From: Typha latifolia
Taxonomy: Eukaryota > Streptophyta > Magnoliopsida > Poales > Typhaceae
Assembly: GCA_019914945.1 (NCBI GenBank)
Contig: CM034104.1
Coordinates: 11,148,046 to 11,212,045, forward strand
Direction of reading: 5' to 3'
Length of the DNA: 64,000 nucleotides
Part shown: piece by piece, positions 12,182-28,669 of the stretch
How positions within the stretch are numbered: position 1 is the first letter of the stretch
How the letters are laid out: the number at the start of each line of letters is the position of its first letter
The notes under the pieces: generated by a model
The model's database searches: none
The model's input: only the letters and a program-made list of their open reading frames with translations
What the model was told of the DNA's origin: nothing
Made by a program: the position numbers and the translations under genes

Positions 12182-13942
12182 TTGTAGTAAAATTTTCTTT
12201 AGCATCGGCACAAGCATTTGTTCATCTTTCTCCCCCTTCTTTTGAGTCTTTCTTCTTTTTTTCCCTTTAGTTGCAAGATCCTGTAATGAGAAATGTATTA
12301 TGTTGTAGAATTATTAGATGAACGTCTATGATCGAATTCAAGATCTCTTGTGTGGAAGGTATGAAACAAGATGTTAATTACTTTACCAATTTACCGATAG
12401 ATCCACATGCAAACTTATGCTAATAGAGAATAGTATGTTTAATGCCTTACGTTCTAATATTCTTTAGACGATTTTAGAATAAGAAAGGTTTAACTTACCA
12501 TATTTTGAATTTACGAGCTTAAGCTGATAGAGAATAATACTTTTAATAGTGTTTATTTTAACATAAGAAATCATCCAAGTAATAACTAGGTTGCTAATTT
12601 TAAATTAAATTTAATATATTATAATAATTAAACCTAGACTACATTTTTGTAGCCCATTGGCCCCCTCAAATATGTGAAACCTTACAAATGAGACTTCACA
12701 TGGTCAATCCTTAAACTCTTTAAGGATCGTTTTATGTTTAGATGAAAAAAACATGAAAGAGGCTAAAATGAAAATAAAATAGTCATTTGATGTTTTATGT
12801 CTACGCCGTCACATGTAAGAGATATTAGATAGTTGAGGATATAAAGTGTCATAGAAAATAAATGAGGAGCTTTATGTGAAAATGGATGTGTAATTAATCC
12901 AAATTTGTGCTAAGACTATCTAGTCCTAGAATGGATAAATGAAATGCTATTAGACATAATTCTTGGGCCAAAACTAAGGATAAGAGTTGTTGCTGGGCCA
13001 GCCCTAATCCTGTCAGCCCTATATTTCAATGGACATTTCGAGAAATGATAACTAGAAGAAAAACAAAATTAGTAGAAGAAGAAGAAGTGAACATATGGAT
13101 AAATATATTGTTTATCGCCAAAAATTATTCCAATCAATCACGGCTTAATTATCCATCGGATCCGCTATCCACGCATCCGAATACGGCGGGATAAAAGGGG
13201 TCCCGATAAGTCCGTGGATAGGTCTCATCCACTGTTTAATTATCGAATAAACTTGCCGACTTCGTTTTCGTCCATTTCTATTGATGCAACGTTTCAACTT
13301 GATGCAAATTCGGTGACGTTGCTTTCATGGGTCTATTGAAGTCGCTTGGAGTGGAAAAAATATATGAGGATCCCCCCCTTTGACTAACTTATATGCATGC
13401 ATGATGCATGCATGCAGCATCTTTGACCCAAAATCTTGGAGTGGAAAATAGTAGAACTAATGTCCTCGACCGGTAAGGATTGTTGACGTAGCCGTCATAT
13501 GGTTAATACTAGTAGATTGATATACTGAATACCTCACCGGTGAGCATGAGCATAAGAAAGAGTTGTATCGGTGTTGATAATTTACTGGCACGATATTTAT
13601 TATATGGCGTACTATTCCATGCTTTAAATAATGGAAACTTTTTCCCTTATGTTTTTCTATTATTTTACCATTTCACAGTTATTCACCTCTAGTATTTCAT
13701 AAATCTTTTTTTTTTTGAAATATTTTGACATAAATTATCGAACTTAGTATTATGAAATTTTTCCATATAGATTGTAGCATATACAATCACATGCTTATAT
13801 GAAACCGCATTGACTTAATTATCTCCATAAGTAGGGCCAAAATCTAGCCAAAATCTGTCCACATCGTCTTGTTAATCTAATAAAATAACATGTTAATCTA
13901 CATTTTTGACATTATGCACCGACATTATAATAACAATAACAA

Positions 13943-13945
<3 letters not shown>

Positions 13946-13987
<42 letters not shown>
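13946..13987. repeat. (ATT)n microsatellite
   Basis: About fourteen ATT units. Confidence 0.95.
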
Positions 13988-13989
<2 letters not shown>

Positions 13990-14179
13990 TGCTATCTCAA
14001 TCCAAATGGCAAACCCAATTGCACCAAACGCCAGCTTGCGTTTTTTGACGCTATGCACCGAATTAAAATGCCCATTTTATTAAGTCTCGATTGTTTGAAG
14101 ATCCTGTCACATAGTCGTTTTAGTTATATAACATGACAGTCGAGTAGTCATACAACAAGAGTTCTTTTTTTCAAAGATA

Positions 14180-14345
14180 CAATGACAAATTGTGATAGCT
14201 TTTAATTATTTTAAAATATTTATACAAATATTATATTTATGTTTAATATTAATTATGATTAGTTAGATTTAACTAATGGTAATAATAATTTGAAAAGAAC
14301 ATAGTGATTTCGACGGCAATTATGGTAATTAAAATATTTTAAAAT
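14180..14345. repeat. MITE-like repeat, second copy
   Basis: Contains gattagttagatttaactaat and gatttcgacggcaattatgg. The latter is nearly the reverse complement of the ATTGCCATCGAAAT word at 6460-6475. Non-coding. Confidence 0.35.
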
Positions 14346-17164
14346 CTTTCAATGACAATTAGTTTTAAAAAAAATTAAGTTTAATCCTCACAGAACATTT
14401 TGCTTCTGCAAACGAAGGGTGTCAAATGTAGATTTACCTTACTAATTAATTAGATCTTGGTTTATTGCTAGATTTGATAGCTTGCTTGTTTAGACTTTGT
14501 ACTACTCTTTGGTCGATACGTTGATTCCAAGGCATTTTGGCCCACTAATTTGTCGAATTCTACGGCGTTAATTTTAATGCACCAATTTGAGGAATGGGAC
14601 ATTATAATAAGGTACTAACTTGCCAACAACAAGACATGGATTACTATATTGTGTACGTCTACTCAAAATTTGTCCATAAAGATGAGAGCTTGTGAAAATA
14701 AATATTTAGAAGATATTTTTAAGACTTCTCCCTGTGGGTTGCAACCATCATTGACTTCTAGTGTTTACATTGGATTGTTAATTTCGTTACTTTTGAACCC
14801 CTTGTTGGATTTCGTATATGTGTTTTAATAGTTATTTTCTTCTTATATTATTGTGTTAAACCTATATATAACTTTATATGAGTTGAAATAAAAGTTTCTT
14901 AGTTGCATGTATACCCTTCAAAATGTATTATTTTTTATACTTATAAATTAAATCTTTAGTAATTAACTGAAATTAATATATGTAAATAAGACTAAAGATA
15001 AAATTTAATGATTAACAGAAGATTTTAAGTGATATTCATACATATGTGATTCAAACATAATTGACTCGATAAATTAAATTTATTTATCTTATTTAATTTC
15101 TTATTTTACTTATTTGGCAGACTTGAAGTCCCAATTAGTTTAACTATTTGTTTTAAGAGGATATAAATTAGGAGGGTGCACATGAAAATATGAGTTTTTA
15201 AGAAAGATATATAGATGCAAAAAAATAAAAATAAATTCCTTAACCGCTAATTATTGACTTGTATGAATCCAATGAAAGGGTCCTACTATATGACAAAATT
15301 AAGCTCACACTGCTGATAATTAGGAAAGAAACAAAACGTAATCTAGTCATGGAGATTTATAGACACGTAAAAAATGTCAACCATATTAAAAATATCGTCA
15401 AGCTAAGACAAATTTTTGCAAGGTTGGCATGCATGCATGCCTGCCAAAAATATAGAAATTTCTTCCCCAGTTTCTCGTGCTTAAATTTAATTTTAGGCGA
15501 GTCTTAGAAGATTCAAAGCTAGTTAGTGAGGTAGCTGCCTCTAAAATAATTAGGTCAAAAATGATCTTATATGGAGTTGAGAGAAAGGAGACCAAAACCA
15601 ACTTTTCTTTTCTTTAGCTCGTTGAAAAAAACTACTCTTTAGAATATAAAATATTCGTCGATTTAAGTCAAAATTTAACCTAATCATAGAAGAGATAAAA
15701 ATCGAATATTTCTTCTCAATTTTTTTTTTAACGGAGTACTCTTTTACTAATAATTGGGTCAAATATTTAATACAAATTTCATCATTTGAAATTTACAAAA
15801 TTAATTGTAAATCTTCAATGCAAATATAAGAAAATGAAAAAGAAAGACCCAAACGAGCAACTATTTGTAACACAGAATGCCTCATGATCAGTTCAATGGA
15901 GTGACAATTTAGAAAATCGGCTGTACCGTTATCTTAAAAATAACAAAGAAAAGATCATCAAAAGGACAATATTGCCTTCTGCCAACCATGCTTTCCAGAA
16001 AAGATTTTGGAGTAGAAACTATATAAATATATTTGGTTTAATTGGCATGAGATAGAATGTTCTTAAGCTACAAGGAAAAGTACAAAGGGGAGAGGCAGTA
16101 ACTACTAACTAGTTACTGTGCGTCACTTTATTGACCTGAAGGTCAGGAAAGGCATGAGAGAGCTACAACAATTGGAAGTGTAAATGGAAAACATTTTACA
16201 CATTGGAAGAAGATGTTGGTCTCCCCTATTGTGACTGTCATTTGGAATACATTTATGTAAATATTTGACATCAATTTAACATTTATTAGATGAATCGGAT
16301 ATGATTTACTATATTTTAAGTCTATTTATAGTTTTTTTTAACTGGTAACTAAGTGTTTTAAGACACTTACTTTCTACGTAAGAGATTGAGAATTTTAACT
16401 TTTTTACTATGATTTTTTGTAAACTCTAAATTTTCATCAGTTTTTTTTCTACCATAACATTTTTACTTCTTTTTTCCTTCTACCGCAATACATTAATTTC
16501 AAAAAATAAAAATAAAAAATCAGTTAGATATATTTTATATAATCCAAACAAATTAGAAAAAAGAAAATGGTGAGATTTAAACTCAGGATCGCTCTCTATT
16601 TTAATAACGTGTTAGATAATTAATTAATCTAAAAGCTTAAAAGTAAGATAATAGACCAACAAAATACACCGTGCCTCTTTAACAACTCACAACTTAATTT
16701 GTTTATAACATATATATATATATAGACTTATGCACATCATCTTTCATACTTATTTTGGGTTTATCACATGCCCAAATATATATCACTTATCATAATTCTT
16801 CTCTAAAACTCAAATAAATTTATACTTATCACATACATGCTTGTTTAATATATTTCACTAATTTTTTTTATTGCTCACAATATTTTATATAATCCAAATA
16901 AATTCGGGAAAAAAAAGGAGGCGCCCATGGTTATTGACCCAAGGGATTCTTGGATTTGAGACATCTGAGCTCAATATCTCTAGCTCTCCAAGAAGCTCCA
17001 GTCCTGCTCCTATTTTGATTCAGAGATGACATCTAAAGCTTCTAGTGTCCCAGATGAGATTAGAGCCCACAAATTGATCTATTCCTTGGTCTTATATGCA
17101 CCAACCTTTCCAGTTGATGTGGACTCATGTACATAGTTCTATCAAAGAGAAGTAAAGTTTCGGC

Positions 17165-17172
17165 TATAAATA
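17165..17172 (+). promoter_or_regulatory. TATA box of peroxidase gene 1
   Basis: TATAAATA lies 80 bp upstream of the start codon at 17252, a normal distance for a plant core promoter with a short leader. Confidence 0.7.
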
Positions 17173-17251
17173 CTAATGCAATTGAGCACTAGCTCTTAAA
17201 ACCATACAAGCCTTTGTAATTTACTCCGCCTTTCTTATCTTCTAGCTAGTA

Positions 17252-19081
<1,830 letters not shown>

Positions 19082-19141
19082 TTACATTGGTACATCTACT
19101 TAAGGTTTGGCTCCAGCGTAAGTCCTGCATGCAGCCAAATT

Positions 19142-19147
19142 AATAAA
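19142..19147 (+). terminator. Polyadenylation signal of peroxidase 1
   Basis: A canonical AATAAA sits 60 bp after the stop codon. Confidence 0.6.
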
Positions 19148-19239
19148 AGTGGAAATGTTTGTTAATTGGAAGAGAAATGTGTGCTAATTCGACGACTTTT
19201 CTTTTTGGGATATTTACATAATTACCGCTGGAAACTTTT

Positions 19240-19547
19240 AAGGGATAATTCCAACCCCCTAAACTATTACTCAATTCCACATTCACTTCTTAAACATTTT
19301 TCCCTTCTAACCCCTGAAAGATAAAAAGACAAAAATACCCTTCTACTTATAATGGTATTTTGGTATATTAATATTTTTCTTTCTTTCTTTTTTTCTCTAA
19401 AATAAGGGTATAAAAATTATTAATTTAGAAGACGAAAATAATAAAAGGATTTAAAAGGTTCCCTATAGTTTATAGAGTTTGTGTATATTAAAAAAATTCA
19501 GAAGATGTATATAAAATGAGCACGGGGTGAAAGTGAAGTTATCCCTT
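19240..19547. mobile_element. MITE-like element with 14-bp terminal inverted repeats
   Basis: The ends AAGGGATAATTCCA (19240-19253) and tgaagttatccctt (19534-19547) are inverted copies matching at 12 of 14 positions. They enclose 308 bp of AT-rich non-coding DNA. The flanks are T-rich, so the target duplication is ambiguous. It lies in the 1.1-kb gap between the convergent peroxidase genes. Confidence 0.5.
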
Positions 19548-20160
19548 TTTTTTTTAAATCACTAGAAAAACTTGAATTAAATGCATAATATAGTGCATGA
19601 AATAAATAATGAAGGTTATGAAAAGAAAAGAAAAGAAAATCTTATTTAAATTAGAGAACCGATGGCCCAAACCGGTTTAGCTTCAGATGGTGTGTGTGCC
19701 AATTAATGGGTCGGTATGAGTTAGATTGGACTTGAGCTTTATTTTATTGGGCCTTCCCCAAGAAAGTCGATAGATATCCTCACTTATTCCCTAATTATAT
19801 AAAACCTCTAGAATACTCTTTCTATTATTTGCCCATTTAAATTCTCTGTTAAGAAATTGCCACTATCTCTGGGTCGACCAATTTACTCTCACAGAAAGTT
19901 ATTTATGAGATCTATGCGAACATGAGGCGATCTAAGTGTAAGTAATTCTACCAAATAAAGTCAAAAAGATGAAAAATTATGGTACTCTAGATATGTATTG
20001 AAACTTGTTCCAATTGCTCACCTCTTCAAATAAACAAACAATGAATGTCTTTCGGATATTACAAATTCACCTCTTACAAGATACTCGCCAATCTCCCCTA
20101 AATTACACAAGTAATTATTAAATCGTCACACTTACTTATCCATTACACCACCAACTCTAT
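19548..20160. other. Intergenic DNA between convergent peroxidases 1 and 2
   Basis: AT-rich, with no gene or repeat recognised; it should contain the 3' end of peroxidase 2. Confidence 0.6.
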
Positions 20161-20163
20161 CAG

Positions 20164-21886
<1,723 letters not shown>

Positions 21887-21942
21887 TAGGATAAGGAGAT
21901 GATGATCTTTGTTGGTGAGGGGAAAAGGATAGGGTTCAGTGT

Positions 21943-21956
21943 TTATATATATATAG
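21943..21956 (-). promoter_or_regulatory. TATA box of peroxidase 2
   Basis: On minus, TATATATATAAAC-type sequence lies about 60 bp upstream of the ATG at 21886. Confidence 0.55.
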
Positions 21957-21959
21957 CTA

Positions 21960-22800
21960 GGTGTCGATCACTTGGCTATCCTTATACGCTTTGTGAAGCT
22001 ACCAACTACTAGTTGTTTAATGAGCCCAATTGTTTGGATTATATTACGTGTGGTTAAACGTGTGGAAGTTGTTAACTAATGAAAGGTGGATTTCTTGTCA
22101 TTCTAAACATATAATGTTGTCGGCAAACATGCTAGATTATCTTTGTTAAGTTTTTTAACAGGACATTAGAAGCTTCTACTAATTCGTAGTTTACCTCTTA
22201 GAGTGGTAATGCAAAGAATCTTCCTTATGGTGTGCGATTAACTAAACTTGTAGAACATAAATTAAGATTAAGACCAGGCCAGCTGATCACAAGTTATTAA
22301 CTTGTGATTTTTGAAAAATTCAAGAAGGTTAAAGTAAACATAACTTTTTATATATATATAAAAAAATAGGTACATGATTAAATAGGGAGATGTGGAGAGC
22401 TTCTTGAATTTGATAGCTAATAAATTTCTTAAATAGAATTTAATAGCATGATTTAAATTCCAGTACCTAATTAAATAAACAAATAACAAGTCATTGACTA
22501 ACATGCCGGACCGAGATTGACTAGTATACTTAGAAGCAAAATGCATATTCGATTTCCGCTGCAATAATCAATTGGATGCATCTAATTTTCCACGAGCAAG
22601 TATATAGAAGATATATACTTGCTACAATAATTTTATTAGGAGCTTCGACATACATCAAAAACTTCACAAATTAAATAAACCGACATGAAAGATGGCATCA
22701 AACACCAGCCATCGACCACAAGATAACCAAAAATTAAAGTACAACATCTTAAAATTAAATTAACACATGAAAAAACAGATTAGAGACAATCATAATTAAA
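21960..22800. other. Intergenic DNA between peroxidases 2 and 3
   Basis: AT-rich promoter and spacer DNA. A short (TA)n lies at 22349-22361. No gene or mobile element was recognised. Confidence 0.6.
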
Positions 22801-22803
22801 CAC

Positions 22804-24052
<1,249 letters not shown>

Positions 24053-24106
24053 GGCTAACAAACCTAGATATTGTAGTGATGAGCAAAGAAGGGAGTCAAG
24101 ACGGGG

Positions 24107-24114
24107 TTTATATA
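24107..24114 (-). promoter_or_regulatory. TATA box of peroxidase 3
   Basis: On minus, TATATAAA lies 55 bp upstream of the ATG at 24052. Confidence 0.65.
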
Positions 24115-24534
24115 GATGAGTTTACATTGATTAGTACAATTGATGTACGACTGAGTTTTGGCGTAGCATGCACTATTTCAAACGAGTAGGTGGAAAGACT
24201 CTATCTCGCAAATATCTATATGCATGTAAAAAAAAGTTAAGGTGGTGCTAAAGAACTAGCATGATTGATAAAATTAATGGGTGACAAAGATAACAACTCT
24301 ATGCCATTTGATTTGCTTTTTGTGTTTTATTAGAATGGAGATGGCCAACCCTACCAAAACTTGCTCTGCAAACTATCTATTTATGCTGTTAGCCTCCTTC
24401 TTTACTTATTTAATTTGCACTTGTTATAAGAAGGTAGAACTTCAAGAAATTAATAACGAGGTCTCTTTAAAGTTTTGTTGTTCAACTAAAAATCTAAAAG
24501 TACTTAATATTTGGCATTTAGCTCTAGCTAGTTG

Positions 24535-24835
24535 ACTCATGCCAACTAGTCAAATACTGTCCATTAATTATATAGGCACATATATGTATAGTTATTTATA
24601 TGACCGGTTCTAGGGTTAGGTGGCAGTTCTATGTCAATTTTAACCTAACCCCGCATTCCACGCAATGAATGACTAGCATTTGATGGGAAATTAATTTTTT
24701 AAGTCAATAATGTGACTGCAAGTCTGTATATATCACAATGAAGTTAGATTAGAGATTAAGCTTGTCAATATTATATCAGTTAATTATAGGGAAGTTTTTA
24801 TATAATTATTTAAAAACTATTCAAAGCAAGAGGCT
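24535..24835. repeat. Tandem duplication, unit A copy 1
   Basis: About 300 bp that recurs in the same orientation at 29415-29705. Shared phrases include ttgactcatgc, ggttaggt(g/a)gcagtt(c)tatgtcaa and tatcacaatgaagttagag/a. The function is unknown and it is non-coding. Confidence 0.75.
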
Positions 24836-24839
24836 GGGC

Positions 24840-25146
24840 AAATATTTACCCCAATGCTTATAGGATAAGTTATGTGTGTGTGTGTGAGAGAGAGAGAGAG
24901 TAGATCAGATTTCAACATAAATTATACTCTACAAGCTCTACAAAAGGCTGGTTCGGCTTAACCAACTTAACTTATGCTAGCTTAGTAGGCTAAGACTCGA
25001 CTAACATAACGTAGAATTGGTTCGTACTGAACCTTACATTGGCCCAAAGCAATTGCAATAAAATGACTAGCTTCAATACAGAATACCTCAACTAGACTCA
25101 ATGGGCTTAGGCTGGCTAGGATTGGCTTCAACTCGAGCCGTAATAA
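24840..25146 (-). mobile_element. 3' LTR of decayed Ty3/gypsy element 1
   Basis: Matches 28670-28986 in direct orientation (for example aaggctggttcggctt against aaggctagcttggctt, and ctcaatgggct(t/c)aggctggctagga). On minus it starts TATTAC where its partner starts TGTTAC. The two LTRs have drifted visibly, so the insertion is old. A GT/GA microsatellite lies at 24871-24900. Confidence 0.7.
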
Positions 25147-25149
25147 ACT

Positions 25150-25511
25150 ACTATGCTTCTGTCCACATTGTCCTCAAGGTGAGAACTCGAAAACCTAGCC
25201 ATAAAGTTGTAGACAAGAATGTCATCAAAATCTTTCAACATTTCCTAACATAGAAGAGGTCGATATATGTCGTTGATCATATCCTAGAAGGTTGATGGTC
25301 AGTTGGTGAGGCCAAATGGCATCATTAGAAACTCATAATGCTCGTTGTGCATGGAAAACATTGTTTTGTGCATGTCTGACGACTGCACTTGAATGATAGT
25401 AGTTGGCTTTCAAGTCTATCTTAGAGAAACACGCCTGCCAACACATCGAAGAACTCAATGACCAGCATTGGATACTAGTCCTTGATGGTAATTGCATTTA
25501 GTATTTATTAG
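25150..25511 (-). pseudogene. Ty3/gypsy reverse transcriptase, C-terminal part
   Basis: Read on minus with several frameshifts and stops: LNAITIKD, stop, YPMLVIEFFDVLAG, KIDLKANYYH, then EFLMMPFGLTN, F..DMINDIYRPLL and FDDILVYN (the catalytic box, normally DDILVYS). RNase H and integrase are missing: the frame passes straight to SHLEDNVD, which also ends the second gypsy remnant near 63200. The N-terminal part of the same domain lies beyond the inserted LTR, at 26602-26700. Confidence 0.85.
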
Positions 25512-26601
25512 TGTTAGGTTTTTATTATTGGCAATTGTGTACAAAATATTTTAAGTATTTTTATACATGTATATAAGCATTTATACAAGTCTAGAAAGTA
25601 TTTATTTTGAAAAATTGCAAGATTAATAAAGAAGAGTTTACGAGTTCACATCGCGTTCACACCGTGTTCACAACGCGTTCACATAGACAGAGAGCAGCGT
25701 TCACAAGCGCGTTCGAACACGGGCGCAGACGTTCGCACAAATAGTAACACTGCGTTCACAAGTGCGTTCGAACACGAGTGGACGCGTTCGCACAGATAGT
25801 AACATCGTGTTCACAAGCGCGTTCGAACACGAGCGCACATATAGTAACACTGCGTTCACAAGCATGTTCAAATGCAAGCGTATGCGTTCGCACAGACAAT
25901 AAGTGCTGTTTCTGCACGCGTTCGAACGCAGCCTTGGCCGTTCGAACGCAATCTGTGAAAATTAAGCCGCTGCATTCGAACGCACTTGGGCCCGTTCGAA
26001 TGCACCTGAGATCAAGTCAGACCGTTCGAACACACTCGGGCCGCATTCGAATGCCCCTACGAAGTTTGTAATTTTTGGACTTTCGTGAGTTTTGATAAGA
26101 CTTGGATTTAGCTATATCTTGGAGATCTTATATAAGTATTGTGATGCCCTAACTCTAGATAGGTTGGTGAAGCAATTTGAAGGTGAACTCTTGAGGCTAC
26201 ATCATGTCTTCAACCAACAAGGTCCTACTATTTTACAAAGCTTAATATTTTGTCTTAAGGGCTATCTAGACGAAAGATCAATATCAAGGGCTACTGAGGT
26301 TGAATATCAATCACGAGAAGCGATGAATCGTGGGTTCTAGCGAGCAAGACTGAGAGGAACAAAGTCGTTTGGATCGACGGGTTATTTTGTGAGTTAGTTT
26401 TGTAACTGCTACTATTCTAGTGATTAGTTTTGATCCGAGTTTGGATCCGTGGTTTTTTCCTGTTTGAGTTTTTCTATATTAAAATCTTGACATTCATCTC
26501 TGCTTTTGTTTTTTAATATTTCTTTCAATTTTTATTTAAGCAAACGAGTGATATCATTGCCTAGGGTTTAGATACATACGTGTGTCTAGGTGGTTTTTTC
26601 A
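25512..26601 (+). mobile_element. Solo LTR (Copia type) inserted in a gypsy reverse transcriptase
   Basis: It begins TGTTAGG and ends TTTTTTCA. The flanking five bases are attag on the left and gttag on the right, an almost perfect target duplication. Leader wording such as GATCCGTGG followed by TTTTTTCCTGTTTGAG is typical of Copia LTRs. The insertion separates VLLVWKNG (right, minus strand) from LNAITIKD (left), adjacent parts of one domain. The U3-like half contains the TTCGAA-rich tandem repeat described separately. Length 1,090 bp. Confidence 0.75.
25636..26060. repeat. TTCGAA-rich degenerate tandem repeat in the LTR
   Basis: Units of about 55-60 bp built from tagtaacactgcgttcac, (a)agcgcgttcgaacacgag and gcgttcgcaca. 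Nine TTCGAA palindromes occur between about 25707 and 26052, usually as GCGTTCGAACRC. The region is rich in CpG within an AT-rich neighbourhood. It sits upstream of the presumed LTR transcription start. An open frame across part of it is a by-product of the repeat. Confidence 0.85.
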
Positions 26602-27280
26602 GTTAGTCGACATAAAATCACAATAGCCCATTCTTCCACACTAGCAGCACTAGTGAGTTATACCTATTATGGCTTGGTTGGTGGATCCCTTTACTCACCA
26701 TTTAGGTCGCCAACATACCTCATGATCTTCACCATCTGAATGTTATTTGCACATTAGACGATTCGATGCCAAGCATAATTTCAATGTGGTGATCATGAGA
26801 TCTTATTGACGGTAGACTTCTTGGCTCATCAAAGATAGTGTCAAACTCTAACAAAAGAGTAACTATGTCAGTTAGTATCTCAACCGGTGGGGCGCTTTGT
26901 TTGCAGTTTGACTAGCTACATGAGTACTCCATGGCACCTCGCCTTAGGTAAACCGATCCGTGGGAGCAAGTCTGCAACTCAATTTAGATAGTGCCCCTCC
27001 AAGTGAAACTCATGATCATCAATATGGAAGCCCTATCAAGCAAATTACTTTAGAGATGGTTATGGGTAATAATGGATGATTTATAAGTGTTTATAACTGC
27101 TGATTATTATAGTGCTTAGTTTGATCTTGGAGAAGGGATTTATGATTTTTTTTTACTTTTATTTGATAAAGGTTTTTTCACGTTAAAAATATTATGTTTG
27201 TGTGTGCTCTTGCATTTCTAATTTTAACTAAATATTTAGCTTTCTAATTAAGAAAAATATCTTCTAGCAAGTAATTAAAT
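26602..27280 (-). pseudogene. Ty3/gypsy pol remnant between protease and reverse transcriptase
   Basis: On minus the stretch nearest the LTR reads YNSLVLLVWKNG, the decayed form of the conserved SSPVLLVKKKDG start of the reverse transcriptase. Further upstream, phrases such as DHEFHLEG fit the pre-RT segment. There are many stops. Confidence 0.6.
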
Positions 27281-27289
27281 ATTTTCAAA

Positions 27290-27400
27290 CCTAATAGACA
27301 GCTCCATTTTCATCGCGATCTGCCAAACCATTTTCTCATTGAGAAAATTGTGAATGCTTCCACTATCAATAAAACATGAACTAGTTGTTTCTTCACTATT
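27290..27400 (-). pseudogene. Ty3/gypsy aspartic protease remnant
   Basis: On minus: CFIDSGSIHNFLNEKMVWQI. This retains the retroviral-type protease active site (D-S-G-S, with HNFL) of plant gypsy elements. Confidence 0.8.
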
Positions 27401-27539
27401 TAATTCATCATTATGGTTCATGGTGCAATTGTCACAGAGTAGGCATCTAATGAGATCTTTGTGTGGACTTTTTCATTCTTTTCCTCTATGTCTCAGTCAG
27501 TATCATCTCAGCCTTGACATTATCCAGCTCCTCCATCCA

Positions 27540-28250
27540 TCAACATGCTAGTGGTTGGTCTCATGCATTTGTGCCTTAGGATGAACCTTTCATTCCAATG
27601 GAAGCATAAGCCCTTTGCTTGTTACTCCTCTATTTGGCCTGCTATTAAATACCACGTCGAAGGCTGCAAATGTCTCCTACCTACCCATAGGTGGCCAAAC
27701 GAGCCCCCATACATCTATTGTGGGATACCCCTCGCATCCGTGGCTATCCATGGCGATGTCTCAACCGCCCAAAGCTCCTAATGCTTCTTGTCTATCACCA
27801 TTGTCATGTGGAATGCATCCATAGGAGAATGTGGGTATGTCCCTTCACCTCAGCTTAGATGTCTTGTTGAGTCTACTAATGAAGGTACTTCAAAGAGCGG
27901 AATTGAGCCACCCTCAAATTCAGTTGGAGAATTCACTTAGTGACATGGAATATGGTGGATTGTGTGAGCTACGATAGGACAAACTCGAAATCATCATATC
28001 GAGACAACTTAAAGCATTAACAAATCACCTCTGCAAACTCATATCATATATGAAATAGATAGTTCTACTGCGCCAATCAAAATTATCGGATTACGACATT
28101 CTCCAAATAAAAAGAGGCTAGCAACACCTTATATTCCTTTGGCATGACATAGTCACCTCTGCCACGATAGGATTCCTCCATTGCCTCGAGGACATGGATC
28201 ATGCATCAGATAGTGAAGGTCCACGGTGGAGCGGTCGTGTCTCTAAGTCT
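27540..28250 (-). pseudogene. Ty3/gypsy gag remnant
   Basis: On minus, 28180-27890 contains ASFYLE, YDDFEFVLS and LTQST phrases of the retrotransposon gag domain. At 27608-27565 a zinc knuckle reads CFHWNERFILRHKC, with the second cysteine replaced by Trp. Stops and shifts are frequent. It is in the right order with the protease and reverse transcriptase to the left. Confidence 0.75.
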
Positions 28251-28669
28251 GATCTGTGGTGGTGGTGGCAGTATCGGACTGCACATCGATTGATCATGGT
28301 AGGCACATGTGGCATTTTGACCACTAGCCTCGATCCTTTGTCATTCTTTATCTTTAGGAGAACATAGTGTTCTCTAGGATGACCAACCTCAACTCAGTGA
28401 AGGCTAAGTGCATCATGGCTACAAGAGGTGTGAAATTCACCTATGGAACTGAGGTTGGTAGTACTTCATCTCATGAAACCTCAATCTCGGCTTCCATAGA
28501 TGGATCTATCAGATCCATGGTGGGACAAAGGACTCATATCAGAGGTGTCCTTGCTATAATGGAATGAATAGTGGACATCAGTCAATGATGTCTGTTCTAA
28601 TATTAATGCTACAATCAGACAGGGGGGTAAATAGTCTCATGCCAAGGATGATCTAAGAGGTGATGGCTA
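28251..28669 (-). mobile_element. Gypsy element 1, leader and start of gag, decayed
   Basis: The stretch lies between the gag remnant and the 5' LTR. No primer-binding site could be recognised with confidence. A 66-codon open frame on plus (28367-28567) has no recognisable homology. Confidence 0.4.

Larger units (their letters stand above)
12182..17160. other. Intergenic DNA between the bHLH-like gene and the peroxidase cluster
   Basis: AT-rich and without supported genes. It holds a (ATT)n array at 13946-13987, CATGCATG-type repeats at about 13392-13415 and 15427-15441, and a GC-richer patch at 13140-13370 whose origin I cannot name. A tRNA-like stretch lies at about 16560-16650 (minus: TTTTAGATTAATTAATTATC, then GATCCTGAGTTTAAATC), a pattern common in plant dispersed repeats. 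A MITE-like stretch lies at 14180-14345. Confidence 0.6.

Noticed and set aside
16560..16650. Possible tRNA gene on minus (A-box and B-box-like words)
   Set aside because: No cloverleaf with paired acceptor stem could be drawn; it looks like a dispersed tRNA-derived repeat.
24053..24061. Longer start for peroxidase 3 (three extra residues)
   Set aside because: The codon at 24061 is TTG; the first ATG is at 24052 and gives a normal signal peptide.
25778..26071. 97-codon frame in the TTCGAA array
   Set aside because: A repetitive translation of the array inside an LTR; not a protein family.
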